Below are positions 17,257 through 25,881 of a stretch of 64,000 bases of DNA, one piece after another (position 1 is the first letter of the stretch; every line of letters begins with the position of its first letter). The position numbers and the translations under genes were made by a program. The notes beneath the pieces were generated by a model that saw only the letters and a program-made list of their open reading frames with translations, was not told the DNA's origin and searched no databases. Source of the DNA: Cuniculiplasma divulgatum (lineage in GTDB: Archaea; Thermoplasmatota; Thermoplasmata; Thermoplasmatales; Thermoplasmataceae); contig CP133595.1 of NCBI GenBank assembly GCA_031200235.1, positions 1,450,877 to 1,514,876 on the forward strand. The letters are read 5' to 3'.

Positions 17257-18345
17257 TTGATAACTTTGGATCCGGGCTATGGACACTTCAACATCGGCGT
17301 AGTAATACCTACATATAATGAATATCACAATCTTGTAACACTTCTTCCAACATTAAAGAATCTAGATCTTGATAATGTCTATGTAGTAGATGACGATTCC
17401 CAAGATGGGACATGCGATCTCGTTTCCCGATTTCCAGAGGTCAAGTTTGTCATAAGAAAGAACCAGCGAGGTCTGGTTTCAGCGGAAATAGAGGGAATGA
17501 GGCATGCAGAGAATGATTTCCTTGTGGTGATGGACGCCGACTTTTCTCATGATCCATCAACAATAGTCCATATGGTTGAATATGCCATAAGGTCAAGAGC
17601 AGATGTTGTTGTGGGTTCGAGGTATATAGAGAATGGCAATAATGGCGATCGTTTTTCCAGGAAAGTAATTTCTACTGTTGCAAATAAACTTGTGAACCTA
17701 TCGTTTCATCCCGCAGTTAAAGATGCAACATCTGGATTTCGCGTTTACTCAAAAAGAGCGTATAAATTCCTGTCTGAAGAGGAAAAAATAAAGCCTGGAT
17801 ATACGGGGCAGGTTGACATTCTGGAACGCCTTATCACTGCAGGATTCGTATGCAGTGAATATCCCATAGCATTCATCTCTAGAAAAACCGGGAGATCCAA
17901 ACTCAAGTTTCGCGATATCATAGATTTCTTCGCTTTCGTTGCATTGCGTGGAAATCTCTTAAAGTATGCCATTGTTGGAACTACCGGGATACTGGTGAAC
18001 GAACTTGTGCTTTATCTTCTGCATGGTTTCCATCCAATACTTGCAGATCTCGTGGCAATTGAAATTTCAATAACCACGAACTTTTTCCTTAATGACCTGT
18101 GGACCTTCAAGAACAGAAAGAAGAGGTTCGGATTTGTAAAAAGAATTGCACTTCATAATATTTTTTCAATCCTGCCTGGAGCGGTGAACTTCATTTTCTA
18201 TTTTTCACTATACCTGAAAGGCTTCGAATATCTTGACGCGAATCTACTTGGCATAGCGGCGGCATATGTTGTAAGATATATCCTATCGAGTTCCATTGTG
18301 TGGGGAGAGAATAAACATAAGGCCAGATACTCGGAGAACGAATAA
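17257..18345 (+). CDS. Dolichol-phosphate mannose synthase-like GT2 with GtrA membrane domain
   Basis: Polyprenyl-phosphate sugar synthase that probably transfers a hexose from a nucleotide sugar to dolichol phosphate for N-glycosylation or glycolipids. The N-terminal GT2 domain (about 8-230) has VVIPTYNEYHNL, VVDDDSQDGT, the DAD metal motif in VMDADFSHDP, and the KDATSGFRVYSKRA and RKTGRSKLK motifs of DPM synthases. The C-terminal GtrA-like domain (about 238-355) has four membrane helices, as in Pyrococcus DPMS. TTG start at 17257 is fixed by AAGGAGG six nt upstream; the nearby ATG at 17237 runs into a stop. Confidence 0.9.
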   Translation: MITLDPGYGHFNIGVVIPTYNEYHNLVTLLPTLKNLDLDNVYVVDDDSQDGTCDLVSRFPEVKFVIRKNQRGLVSAEIEGMRHAENDFLVVMDADFSHDPSTIVHMVEYAIRSRADVVVGSRYIENGNNGDRFSRKVISTVANKLVNLSFHPAVKDATSGFRVYSKRAYKFLSEEEKIKPGYTGQVDILERLITAGFVCSEYPIAFISRKTGRSKLKFRDIIDFFAFVALRGNLLKYAIVGTTGILVNELVLYLLHGFHPILADLVAIEISITTNFFLNDLWTFKNRKKRFGFVKRIALHNIFSILPGAVNFIFYFSLYLKGFEYLDANLLGIAAAYVVRYILSSSIVWGENKHKARYSENE

Positions 18346-18543
18346 TCGCTTTGAGAGGTCTACTGGACACCTCATAAGGCTCCCCTAATAAACAGATAAG
18401 CTGGAACCCCTTGAGTCTTTCTAAAACTAATTCCACAAAAAACGTGTGATGTTCATGAATTTTACATTTGCTAACTCTTAACCGTTCCTGCACAGCTTCT
18501 GTTTATTCAAGGAGTTGCCCGCCAAAATTAGATGCGACTGGAA

Positions 18544-18616
18544 TGGGCCCGACCGGATTTGAACCGGTGACCACCGCCTTGTAAGGGCGGTATCATAACC
18601 ACTAGACTACGAGCCC
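18544..18616 (-). tRNA. tRNA-Val (anticodon UAC)
   Basis: The minus strand folds as a complete cloverleaf. The 7-bp acceptor GGGCTCG/CGGGCCC is fully paired with one G-T. The anticodon stem CCGCC/GGCGG encloses loop CTTACAA with anticodon TAC. The T arm is ACCGG-TTCAAAT-CCGGT and the discriminator is A. CCA is not encoded and no intron is present in the loop. An adjacent G at 18617 is outside the acceptor. Confidence 0.95.
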
Positions 18617-18634
18617 CAATCCCAAAATCACGTG

Positions 18635-18646
18635 CTTATTTTAAAT
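18635..18646 (-). promoter_or_regulatory. Box A (TATA-like) of tRNA-Val
   Basis: Minus-strand ATTTAAAATAAG is centred about 24 nt upstream of the mature tRNA 5' end, the usual archaeal box A position. Confidence 0.6.
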
Positions 18647-18696
18647 CTTGTGGCCCTCTTGAGCAATTTGCCTTTATAGGGGGCCATTAAAATTGG

Positions 18697-19155
18697 TTAC
18701 TGTGTTACGGTTATATTGTCAACAAAACTGCATTTCACCAGAACCTTGGCCTTGCTCAGGTGCTTATCTATTTTAAGAGTTTTAACATTGGTTATGGAAT
18801 CAACATACCTGTCAAATGTTTCATTATCTACGCCTGCAAGTTCCAATGTATCTATATTGCTGAACGCCACCTTGTGTCCTATTTCTGCAAGATCATTCTT
18901 GTCTACAGACAGATTTTTTATGTTCTCTATATACTTGGGCATGCTCTGTGTGGCACCTTCCACAAAATTTTTGGAGATCTGGCGTGCTCCTGAGGCGGTT
19001 GCTAGAAAAGTCTTATAGGCATCGTTCGTGACCTCACCCAGAGTTTTTCCTGTGTCCCTGGCCAGGTTAAGAACTCTCCTGTAGATATCCTTGCTGACGC
19101 CTTTTATGGAAATATCTTTCTTGTCTTCAGTTTCTTCTCTTTCTTTAGTTGCCAT
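18697..19155 (-). CDS. RHH-like conserved protein of unknown function
   Basis: Not assigned to a named family. A charged N-terminus (MATKEREETEDKKD) is followed by KDISIKGVSKDIYRRVLNLARDTGKTLGEVTNDAYKTFL. That pattern of beta-strand plus two helices resembles a ribbon-helix-helix DNA-binding domain. The remaining 90 residues contain evenly spaced hydrophobic positions without a known motif. A TATA-like CTTATATAC (19175-19183, minus) lies 24 nt before the ATG, so the mRNA is probably leaderless. It is divergent from the Rieske/cytochrome b operon with only 140 bp between starts, so a regulatory link is possible but unproven. Confidence 0.65.
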   Translation of the reverse strand: MATKEREETEDKKDISIKGVSKDIYRRVLNLARDTGKTLGEVTNDAYKTFLATASGARQISKNFVEGATQSMPKYIENIKNLSVDKNDLAEIGHKVAFSNIDTLELAGVDNETFDRYVDSITNVKTLKIDKHLSKAKVLVKCSFVDNITVTQ

Positions 19156-19268
19156 GTATAGACATAGTATTCTTGTATATAAGGTATCTGGATATCTGGA
19201 TTACCCGATATCTATTATTAGGTTTTATCTATTCTTTAACCTTCGTACACACTTATCAATGAAAAAAA

Positions 19269-19276
19269 CTTATATG
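19269..19276 (+). promoter_or_regulatory. TATA-like box of the Rieske/cytochrome b operon
   Basis: CTTATATG is centred about 24 nt before the ATG at 19296 and preceded by an A-rich stretch resembling a BRE. No SD is present, so a leaderless mRNA is likely. Confidence 0.6.
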
Positions 19277-19295
19277 TTGATTGTATCAACCACTA

Positions 19296-20057
19296 ATGGA
19301 CGAGGAAAGAGTAGATAATGGTAAGCGGAACTTCCTCAAGGCAATGATTGTCGTATCTGCAGGGGCTGCAGTCGCTGGTGTCGTGAAGGGGCTTGTTTCA
19401 AACATAATTCCACCAACAACCGGTCTTACCGCATTTCCTACCCTAACGCTAGTTGATTCCGATACCGGGTTGCCCATTCATACCTCAGATATAAAGGTCA
19501 ACAGCACAAAAGCATACGTATATTATTACCCACTTCAAAATGACCCAAATTTTCTCATAAGACTTGGCGATCAGCACAACAACGATGTTAGAGTTGTTTC
19601 AAAGCCCGTCAAGGTACCTGCAACTGGCCGTGTTTTTACGTCAGCTGCGGGAGTTGGACCATATGGATCTGTGATCAGCTCCAGCGCCATATGCCAGCAT
19701 CTGGGCTGCATTCCACCAATTATACATTACTATACCCCTGGAACTCCAATCCCCGGTCATCCTACACTGATTACTGCTCAGCAAAATGCACAGAATGGTA
19801 TGCTAACGGGATATGTTCACTGCAACTGCCATGGGAGCACATACGACCCATATAATGGGTTTGCAGTTGTAACAGGTCCTACCGTGCATCCTCTTCCCAA
19901 CACTATTCTGGAGTATGAATCAGTCTCTGATACTTACAAGGTAAAAAGTATGGTTGGACCCACTATCTATGGAAAGCCTAATGATCTGTCTGGTGGAACT
20001 GCGTTCCCAAGTGGAACTACCACAACGCCCGTAAATAAGATATCTGTTGTATCATAG
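19296..20057 (+). CDS. Rieske iron-sulfur protein of a bc-type complex
   Basis: Membrane-anchored [2Fe-2S] subunit that takes electrons from quinol at the Qo site. The N-terminus has a Tat-like KRNFLK followed by a single hydrophobic helix (about 15-35). Cluster ligands are in CQHLGC (about residue 133) and CNCHGS (about 176), separated by an insertion of proline-rich, acidic-environment type. ATG at 19296 is chosen because a TATA-like box lies 24 nt upstream; an in-frame TTG at 19281 would fall inside the promoter. The cytochrome b gene starts at or just after its stop. Confidence 0.92.
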   Translation: MDEERVDNGKRNFLKAMIVVSAGAAVAGVVKGLVSNIIPPTTGLTAFPTLTLVDSDTGLPIHTSDIKVNSTKAYVYYYPLQNDPNFLIRLGDQHNNDVRVVSKPVKVPATGRVFTSAAGVGPYGSVISSSAICQHLGCIPPIIHYYTPGTPIPGHPTLITAQQNAQNGMLTGYVHCNCHGSTYDPYNGFAVVTGPTVHPLPNTILEYESVSDTYKVKSMVGPTIYGKPNDLSGGTAFPSGTTTTPVNKISVVS

Positions 20058-20079
20058 AAAAAATTGGTGGTGCAAAAAA

Positions 20080-21783
20080 TTGTTTGATGAGAAACCTAAG
20101 CTATTCAAATTGCCGCAGAAAGGCGAAGTGCTTGGCGAAGACCCGATGCACATCAATGACCTGCCGCTGAAGAAAGTGCCGGATTACATGAGAAAGAGAG
20201 GAGGAATATGGTACTGGACAGGTGCATTGATAACCATGGCCTTTGTGTATCAGGTGATTACGGGCCTGCTGCTTCTCTTGTATTATGTACCAAGTGATGC
20301 TTACAACAGCACTGAAGCCATTATTACAACTGTGCCTTATGGTTCATTGATTCTGACAACTCACCTGTATGGGGCTTACGCAATGATATTCCTCATATAT
20401 GTTCACCTTTTCAGGAATTACTTTTTCGGTTCCTATAAGAAGCCAAGACAATTGCAGTGGGTTCTTGGCGTTCTGCTACTTGCCCTAACTATAGGTGTCG
20501 GATTCTTCGGCTATTCAATGACAGGTGATGTTCTTTCATCTGATGCCACAGATGTCGGGAGAGGAATTGCAAAAGCAACACCTTTTCTAGGTAATTACCT
20601 GGAGTCAATATTCTTTGGGAATGGCACAAGTACAAGCCTCTTCAGTCACATGCTTGCCTGGCATATCATACTGGTGGCATTGATAGGCATAGTCTTCGGT
20701 GCTCACTTCTGGCTCGCAGAGGCAAATGGAATAATGCCTTCGCACAGAGAGACAAATCACAAGGCACCCGCAGTTGACAAGAATGAAGAAAAACACAAGG
20801 AATGGTACCCATACAACTTTTCATTCATGACGCAACTTGCCATGTTTGCTTTCGGTTTTATCATACTCATACCATCAATACTTTCGCTTCTGGCTCCAGT
20901 AAGCCCAGGACCAGCTTCTACTTTCCCCGCCTTGTTTTCGCCTTTTCCACAGGTATCTCCAAGTTCTCCGAATGCAGCATACGTACCAGCGTATCCACCA
21001 TGGTTCCTTTTGTTTGTTTACAAAGCAGTAGATTTTGACATATTTGCTGCAGCAGGTAATCTATCAGCGCTGGCCGCAACCGCAGTCATAGGAGTGATAC
21101 CCCTTCTATATTTCCTTCTCCTGCCTTTCATTGATACTACGGATGATCTGCATCCACTTTCGAGGCCTCTGGTAACATCATTTGGCATACTTGGCATAAT
21201 ATACATGGCAATCCTGTCAGCTTGGGGTGCACTGTCCCCGGGTGTGCAAATACCCAATTACGAGGTATTTGCCGTCCTCTTGCCTCCATTTGTTGTGGTT
21301 GTCGGGGGGATGACCTTTCTATCGCGGCAATATAAAAAGGGTAAATTCAAGATCACTGGAACAAAAATACTCACATCTTTCCTGTTGTTCCTTTTCGTAA
21401 TGATGTTTGGGGCATATGTATTTGGACAGAATTTCACTGCAACACTTGCACATACAAGCCTTCTTAACCTAGTTGCGACTTTCTTCACGGGAGGAGTAAT
21501 GGTGTTTGGAGCTGTTGGGACAGCAAAATCTGCCAGATTATCCAATAAATATGATTCTACAAAGCAGAAGCAGGAGAGAAGTGCCTACAGAATGAATAAG
21601 AATACGGCCGTAGTTCTTTCAGCACTACTAGCGATTGCAGCCATAGTGATCACGTATCTAATATTCAGCCTGAATCCAATTGGTGCAATAAACAACGGTG
21701 AATTTGGCATCGGACTGGCATTCATCCTGATAATAGCCGGCACAATAATGAGAATTTACAGGGCAGCGTTCTATTATGAGTAA
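20080..21783 (+). CDS. Cytochrome b of a bc-type quinol-oxidising complex
   Basis: Di-heme integral membrane subunit. Heme ligands are the pairs H-x13-H in TTHLYGAYAMIFLIYVH and in AWHIILVALIGIVFGAH, the second with bc1-type spacing. About eight core helices are followed by extra C-terminal helices; at 567 aa it is longer than a fused cytochrome b core. The usual Qo motif PEWY is replaced by PPWF (in YPPWFLLFVYKAVD), and the GYVLPW segment reads GYSMTGDVLSS. TTG at 20080 is chosen because GGTGGTG lies seven nt upstream; the frame is open from TTG 20047, inside the Rieske gene. The next gene overlaps its end by 8 bp. Confidence 0.93.
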   Translation: MFDEKPKLFKLPQKGEVLGEDPMHINDLPLKKVPDYMRKRGGIWYWTGALITMAFVYQVITGLLLLLYYVPSDAYNSTEAIITTVPYGSLILTTHLYGAYAMIFLIYVHLFRNYFFGSYKKPRQLQWVLGVLLLALTIGVGFFGYSMTGDVLSSDATDVGRGIAKATPFLGNYLESIFFGNGTSTSLFSHMLAWHIILVALIGIVFGAHFWLAEANGIMPSHRETNHKAPAVDKNEEKHKEWYPYNFSFMTQLAMFAFGFIILIPSILSLLAPVSPGPASTFPALFSPFPQVSPSSPNAAYVPAYPPWFLLFVYKAVDFDIFAAAGNLSALAATAVIGVIPLLYFLLLPFIDTTDDLHPLSRPLVTSFGILGIIYMAILSAWGALSPGVQIPNYEVFAVLLPPFVVVVGGMTFLSRQYKKGKFKITGTKILTSFLLFLFVMMFGAYVFGQNFTATLAHTSLLNLVATFFTGGVMVFGAVGTAKSARLSNKYDSTKQKQERSAYRMNKNTAVVLSALLAIAAIVITYLIFSLNPIGAINNGEFGIGLAFILIIAGTIMRIYRAAFYYE

Positions 21784-22462
21784 TATTACAGTAAAAGGAT
21801 TCGATTACGTTTCGTTCTGGCGGGAAGATACAGTTGGAGTAATAGTGCTGAGAACGGATTCGTCCGGGAAGATCTCTTCTTCGGTCATGGGTGAATTGAT
21901 GATGGCCATCGGAAAAGCCGCAATTGATGATGAAGTGAAATCAATTGCCATAACTGGGCAAAATTTCGTATTCTGCAAAGGTCTTCTGGATACTGGGAAT
22001 CAGCGTTCATACCTTGAACAGGCCAGGGCTCTCGCCTCAACTCTTGCATCTGTTGAGAAACCAACATTTGCACTGATTAATGGGGATGCATTCGACTTCG
22101 GATATGAAATTGCATTATTGTGCGATAGGATTATTGCCGCAGAAGGAAGCAGGCTTGGATTTTACAAGGAATACTCATTTGTACTGGGCGGGTCCGTCAC
22201 AAGTTCAAGATTTCAGGAACTGGCACGGGTTGATGCGAAGGAAGGTTCAAATTGTGATTTGATCATAAACAGAGACACCTTCCTTGAGGATTCTAAAGGG
22301 ATCATAAACAAATCAAGAGGCACACTTATGGTGCTAAGAAGGCGGATGGCAATGCGTAATCTGATTGAGGCGTTAGATATGGAACATCTCTCTTACCTTC
22401 GGAATATTCGCACGGGAAACGAAGTAACTGATCTTTCAAGGAAGGAGGGCGTTAACCAATGA
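21776..22462 (+). CDS. Crotonase-fold (enoyl-CoA hydratase-like) protein in the bc operon
   Basis: Protein of the enoyl-CoA hydratase/isomerase superfamily, 228 aa (enzymes are usually about 255-260). Family landmarks are recognisable: GQNFVFCKGLL in place of the first oxyanion-hole motif, and INGDAFDFGYEIALLCDRIIAAEGSRLGF in place of the VNG-GGG-E-CD-AA motif. The first catalytic Glu equivalent (GYE) is kept, but the second position aligns with Lys in FYKEY, and the GGG loop is DFG. Activity is therefore doubtful. Its ATG overlaps the cytochrome b stop by 8 bp and its stop overlaps the next gene by 4 bp, so it is translated as part of the respiratory operon. Its role there is unknown. Confidence 0.78.
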   Translation: MSNITVKGFDYVSFWREDTVGVIVLRTDSSGKISSSVMGELMMAIGKAAIDDEVKSIAITGQNFVFCKGLLDTGNQRSYLEQARALASTLASVEKPTFALINGDAFDFGYEIALLCDRIIAAEGSRLGFYKEYSFVLGGSVTSSRFQELARVDAKEGSNCDLIINRDTFLEDSKGIINKSRGTLMVLRRRMAMRNLIEALDMEHLSYLRNIRTGNEVTDLSRKEGVNQ

Positions 22463-23043
22463 ATGGAAATGTCAAGGGTTGGATAGGTTTTCTTGTTCTG
22501 GTCATAATAGTTATAGGCGGTGCTTTCGGCACTTCGCACATTTTGCCTTCCAAAATATCAGCATTGACTGTGACATCAGTTTCATCAAATGTAAAGGGTG
22601 ACTTCATTGCTTCCAATGCCACATACTATGTAAATCTCTCCAGCCCAGTGACGTCACTCAGCTTCAATATTACAGTGAAGGCTCCAGTTGCAACAGGAGC
22701 GGTTAACGCAACCATTATTCCTCCAGTACTGCTAAACATCACCCAGTTCAATTCGACATATAATTCCACATACGCTGCCCTCATTAAACAGGGTGAAAGT
22801 CCCAGCAACGCAACCGCTAATGCTACAACGGTCGCCTATCAGGACTCGACTTACGTCCTTTTCAACAACACATATGTGAACACTTCACTGAAGGGAGGCA
22901 CTGCCACAGTATCCTTTACAGCCACTTTGAACTCCACTGCTCTATCTCTCATGAAGACAGGCGAACCTGTTATTGCCAGCTTCACAGCTGCATCAGGGCA
23001 GTATGGTGTAGTCGGGTCAATAGTAGTGACTAAGGATTATTAG
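22459..23043 (+). CDS. Membrane-anchored exported protein closing the bc operon
   Basis: Not assigned to a known family. An N-terminal signal/anchor helix (WIGFLVLVIIVIGGAFGTS, about residues 8-27) is followed by an outside-facing beta-rich domain of about 165 residues. That domain carries roughly ten Asn-x-Ser/Thr sequons and no cysteines or obvious cofactor motif. SD-like AAGGAGGGC precedes the ATG, which overlaps the crotonase-like stop. Position as the last gene of the Rieske/cytochrome b operon suggests an accessory or electron-acceptor-side subunit, but without copper or heme ligands it is unlikely to carry electrons itself. Confidence 0.75.
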   Translation: MNGNVKGWIGFLVLVIIVIGGAFGTSHILPSKISALTVTSVSSNVKGDFIASNATYYVNLSSPVTSLSFNITVKAPVATGAVNATIIPPVLLNITQFNSTYNSTYAALIKQGESPSNATANATTVAYQDSTYVLFNNTYVNTSLKGGTATVSFTATLNSTALSLMKTGEPVIASFTAASGQYGVVGSIVVTKDY

Positions 23044-23215
23044 CCATAATTTTAGTCTCTATATGAGCAATTTCCCTTTTTCTTATGGTTACGCACTAAA
23101 TTCTGCAATATTCTTATTCTTCACTTTTTCGTAACATTATGAATTCATTGTAAGGGTGCTACTTATTCGTCGAGTACACAAGGAATCAATGCAAATCCTG
23201 CTCAATAATGTGACT

Positions 23216-23842
23216 TTACAGCAGATAAAGGAATAACGCACCCAGTATTACGCCAGAAAAAGAGGCTATAAAGTTCACTTCTCCCTTTGAGAGCTTACCC
23301 TTGTTCTCGAAGATTGCACCCAGATAGCTGTCAATCTGGCACCCGATAAAGCCAAGGAAAATGACCATAACAACGTGCAATGTATTAAATCCGCCAACGG
23401 AAAGAAGCCCATATGAAATGCCCACTATGGAAGCTCCAAGCAACGCCGCCAGCTGGCCGATAACTGAGACACCCCCATTTATTCCAGGGGCTGTCCTCTT
23501 CAGATTTGTTATCATGTAAACTTTCCTGTCTATTATGCCTATCTCTGATGCAAATGTGTCGGCACTTATAACAGACAGAGAAATTGCAAATAGTTCGAAA
23601 TAATGAAAATATGGGTATCGGCCTATTATGGTGGTAACATTCAGGAAGGCTATTACAAGACCAGTAATTCCAGCATAAAACACATTCGACATCTTCCTTT
23701 CTCCCTTTTCTCCTTCCTGAAGTTTATTCTTCTGTTTCAGATCGAAATATGCTTTGGTTGCAAGATGTGAGAAAACAGCAAAAATAAGGAGTAATATAAG
23801 CCACCTTATGGATCCAAGGAAAGAAACAGCCAATCCAACCAC
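23216..23842 (-). CDS. DUF92-family integral membrane protein
   Basis: Multi-helix membrane protein of the DUF92 family, related to the VTE6 phytyl-phosphate kinase and possibly a prenyl-phosphate/CTP kinase. Family motifs are SADTFASEIG, LKRTAPGINGGVSVIGQLAALLGA and IDSYLGAIFE. The GTG at 23842 is the first conventional start. However, family-like coding (LLFLGILFALSRLLN, DLKGSVAALVV) continues in frame upstream to the pdxS stop at 23954-23956 with no ATG, GTG or TTG in it. The true N-terminus is probably further upstream and uses a rare start such as ATT 23950 or ATA 23929. Probably co-transcribed with pdxS. Confidence 0.85.
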   Translation of the reverse strand: MVGLAVSFLGSIRWLILLLIFAVFSHLATKAYFDLKQKNKLQEGEKGERKMSNVFYAGITGLVIAFLNVTTIIGRYPYFHYFELFAISLSVISADTFASEIGIIDRKVYMITNLKRTAPGINGGVSVIGQLAALLGASIVGISYGLLSVGGFNTLHVVMVIFLGFIGCQIDSYLGAIFENKGKLSKGEVNFIASFSGVILGALFLYLL

Positions 23843-23953
23843 AAGTGCGGCAACACTGCCCTTAAGATCAAATATATTTAATAGTCTTGAAAGGGCGAAT
23901 AAGATCCCTAGAAAGAGAAGTATCTCTATGGTATTTAGAAAGGGGGAAATGGA

Positions 23954-24985
23954 TTACCAGCCTCTTCCCTGAATTTTATTTTCTTCCGGCATCTTCTCTA
24001 TGTCAAGGCCCGACATGCTGCTGAGTCCCGAGGAAACATCACCTATAAGCTTGTAGTCTTCGTAATTTTCCACCGCTTCCACCACTGCTCTGGCCATCTT
24101 TTCCGGGTCCTTGGACTTAAAAATACCGCTTCCCACAAAAACACCGTCTGATCCAAGTTTCATCATAAGCGCGCCGTCCGCAGGTGTTGCAACACCACCT
24201 GCAGCAAAGTTAACCACAGGAAGTCGTTTCATGGTCCGTATCTCCTTCAGGATTTTTAGAATTTCTGCCTCTATCCTTTCGAGGGACATGCCATAGTATG
24301 CGTCGAATCCACCAAGATAATCTTCGTTTCCAAAGAGATCTTCTGAGACGTTGCCTCTCAATTTTACATATGATAGAGAGATGTGGTGGGCAGCCTTAAC
24401 AAGGTCATCCTGGCCCAACTCCCTGAGTGACCTTATGCCATCGGATACCATCCTGATGTGCCTCACTGCTTCAATAATGTTACCTGTACCGGCTTCTCCC
24501 TTGGTTCTTATCATGGCTGCGCCCTCAAATATCCTCCTTACAGCTTCAGGTAGCATCCTTGCGCCGCACACTACGGGCACCTTGTATTCTCTCTTATTGA
24601 GATGGAAAAACGGATCAGCTGGAGTTAAAACCTCACTCTCATCCAGCATATCAACACCCAGTGCCTCCAGGATATACCCCTCCGATAGGTGCCCAATCCT
24701 GACCTTAGCCATTACAGGGATGGAGACTGCGTGAAGTATCTCCTTTACTTTCTCCGGATCAGCCATTCTGGCCACTCCGCCAGCAGCGCGGATATCAGCC
24801 GGAACACGCTCCAGAGCCATTACCGCAACGGCACCAGCTTCTTCAGCGATCTTAGCCTGTTCAGCGGTTGTAACGTCCATAATGACGCCACCCTTAGTCA
24901 TTTTGGCAAAGCCACGCTTGATAAGCTCATCGCCAAATCTTAATTTTGATATTTCAATCGGCATATCAACCGCATAACGCATCAT
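23954..24985 (-). CDS. pdxS: Pyridoxal 5'-phosphate synthase subunit PdxS
   Basis: Synthase subunit of the DXP-independent vitamin B6 pathway, condensing ribose 5-phosphate, glyceraldehyde 3-phosphate and ammonia (from PdxT) to PLP. The TIM-barrel sequence is highly conserved: [26 protein letters not shown], with the Schiff-base Lys in [31 protein letters not shown], and [20 protein letters not shown] followed by [11 protein letters not shown]. At 343 aa it is full length and ends with the typical GRGW. A TATA-like TTAATAAAC is about 22 nt upstream of the ATG. pdxT is not in the window. Confidence 0.97.
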   Translation of the reverse strand: MMRYAVDMPIEISKLRFGDELIKRGFAKMTKGGVIMDVTTAEQAKIAEEAGAVAVMALERVPADIRAAGGVARMADPEKVKEILHAVSIPVMAKVRIGHLSEGYILEALGVDMLDESEVLTPADPFFHLNKREYKVPVVCGARMLPEAVRRIFEGAAMIRTKGEAGTGNIIEAVRHIRMVSDGIRSLRELGQDDLVKAAHHISLSYVKLRGNVSEDLFGNEDYLGGFDAYYGMSLERIEAEILKILKEIRTMKRLPVVNFAAGGVATPADGALMMKLGSDGVFVGSGIFKSKDPEKMARAVVEAVENYEDYKLIGDVSSGLSSMSGLDIEKMPEENKIQGRGW

Positions 24986-25881
24986 GATAAAATATAAATA
25001 TGTTTATTAAGCCCCCGTAGAAAGCCCAGTAACGCTGCCATTTACGGAAATGAGACATTAATAATAGTGCAATGGCTAAATTTTTTTAGCGAAAATTCCG
25101 AAATATTTTGACGGGGTTAGCCACAGTGCAGATCATGTCAACTACTATTCCCTGTTAAATGTAGCTTGGCCATAGAACCGCAATGAATGGCTGGTCGGCA
25201 TTTCGGTGTCACGGCAGCGAGACCATTCCTTATCCATCTCGGGCATCGCTCCACAGCCTGATTTCAGCAGAGGATTTGAGGCCGGGATTTCCACTCACAG
25301 AGAACACTCCAATGGAACCAATGTGCTATTGCAATCAGTCCATCTTAAACGTCTTACTCTTCAGGAGAATGCTTTACTGTTTCAGGGGAGCGCAGTAAGA
25401 ATTCCACTTTATATCACATTATTTCATTTGGCAAAGTTTGTATATATAAATGCTGAAGCATGGGAGTTTTACTGCTTCCCTCATTTTCCTAACGGCATTA
25501 TGAAGTAATTATATGATAGCAAGTTTTTCGCGATAGGTGAGCAAATATGGGCGAAAGGTTATTATTTAGTCCACTATAGCTTCGCAACCAGTGACTAATA
25601 CAAATAGTGAGTTTAACGTTCCACATTGCAACGGGTTCGTACGCTGTCATGTTGACAAAAGAATTCCGGCGAATGGATCACTACTTTCAGCCAATGAAAA
25701 GAACGCGCTAATCAGGGTATGCAGAAAATATCAGCGGAATAAATATTCGGCGGCAGCAAAGAGATTGCGCCGTCAGGCACATTCGTCGTATTCACGAGGT
25801 AAGATGTTGCGTTGCGTCTCAACTCCTCGTATCAGCCTTTACCAAGTAGATATCACCTAACCTCATAAGGAAAATGAAAAT
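24986..25881. other. Long gene-poor interval
   Basis: About 900 bp with no confident gene. Open frames at 25206-25508 and 25591-25860 (+) lack promoters, SDs and recognisable motifs. Their composition (Ser/Arg/His-rich, irregular hydrophobicity) suggests non-coding DNA or heavily decayed genes. The left edge holds the pdxS promoter, and an AGGAAAA tract at 25868-25874 precedes the ATG at 25882. No RNA gene was recognised. Confidence 0.45.

Noticed and set aside
18617-18617. Extra 5' G as part of tRNA-Val
   Set aside because: Starting at 18617 puts the acceptor stem out of register with two mismatches; starting at 18616 gives full pairing.
25591-25860. 89-codon frame before the GT-C gene
   Set aside because: No motif or start signal and irregular hydrophobicity; left as part of the gap description.
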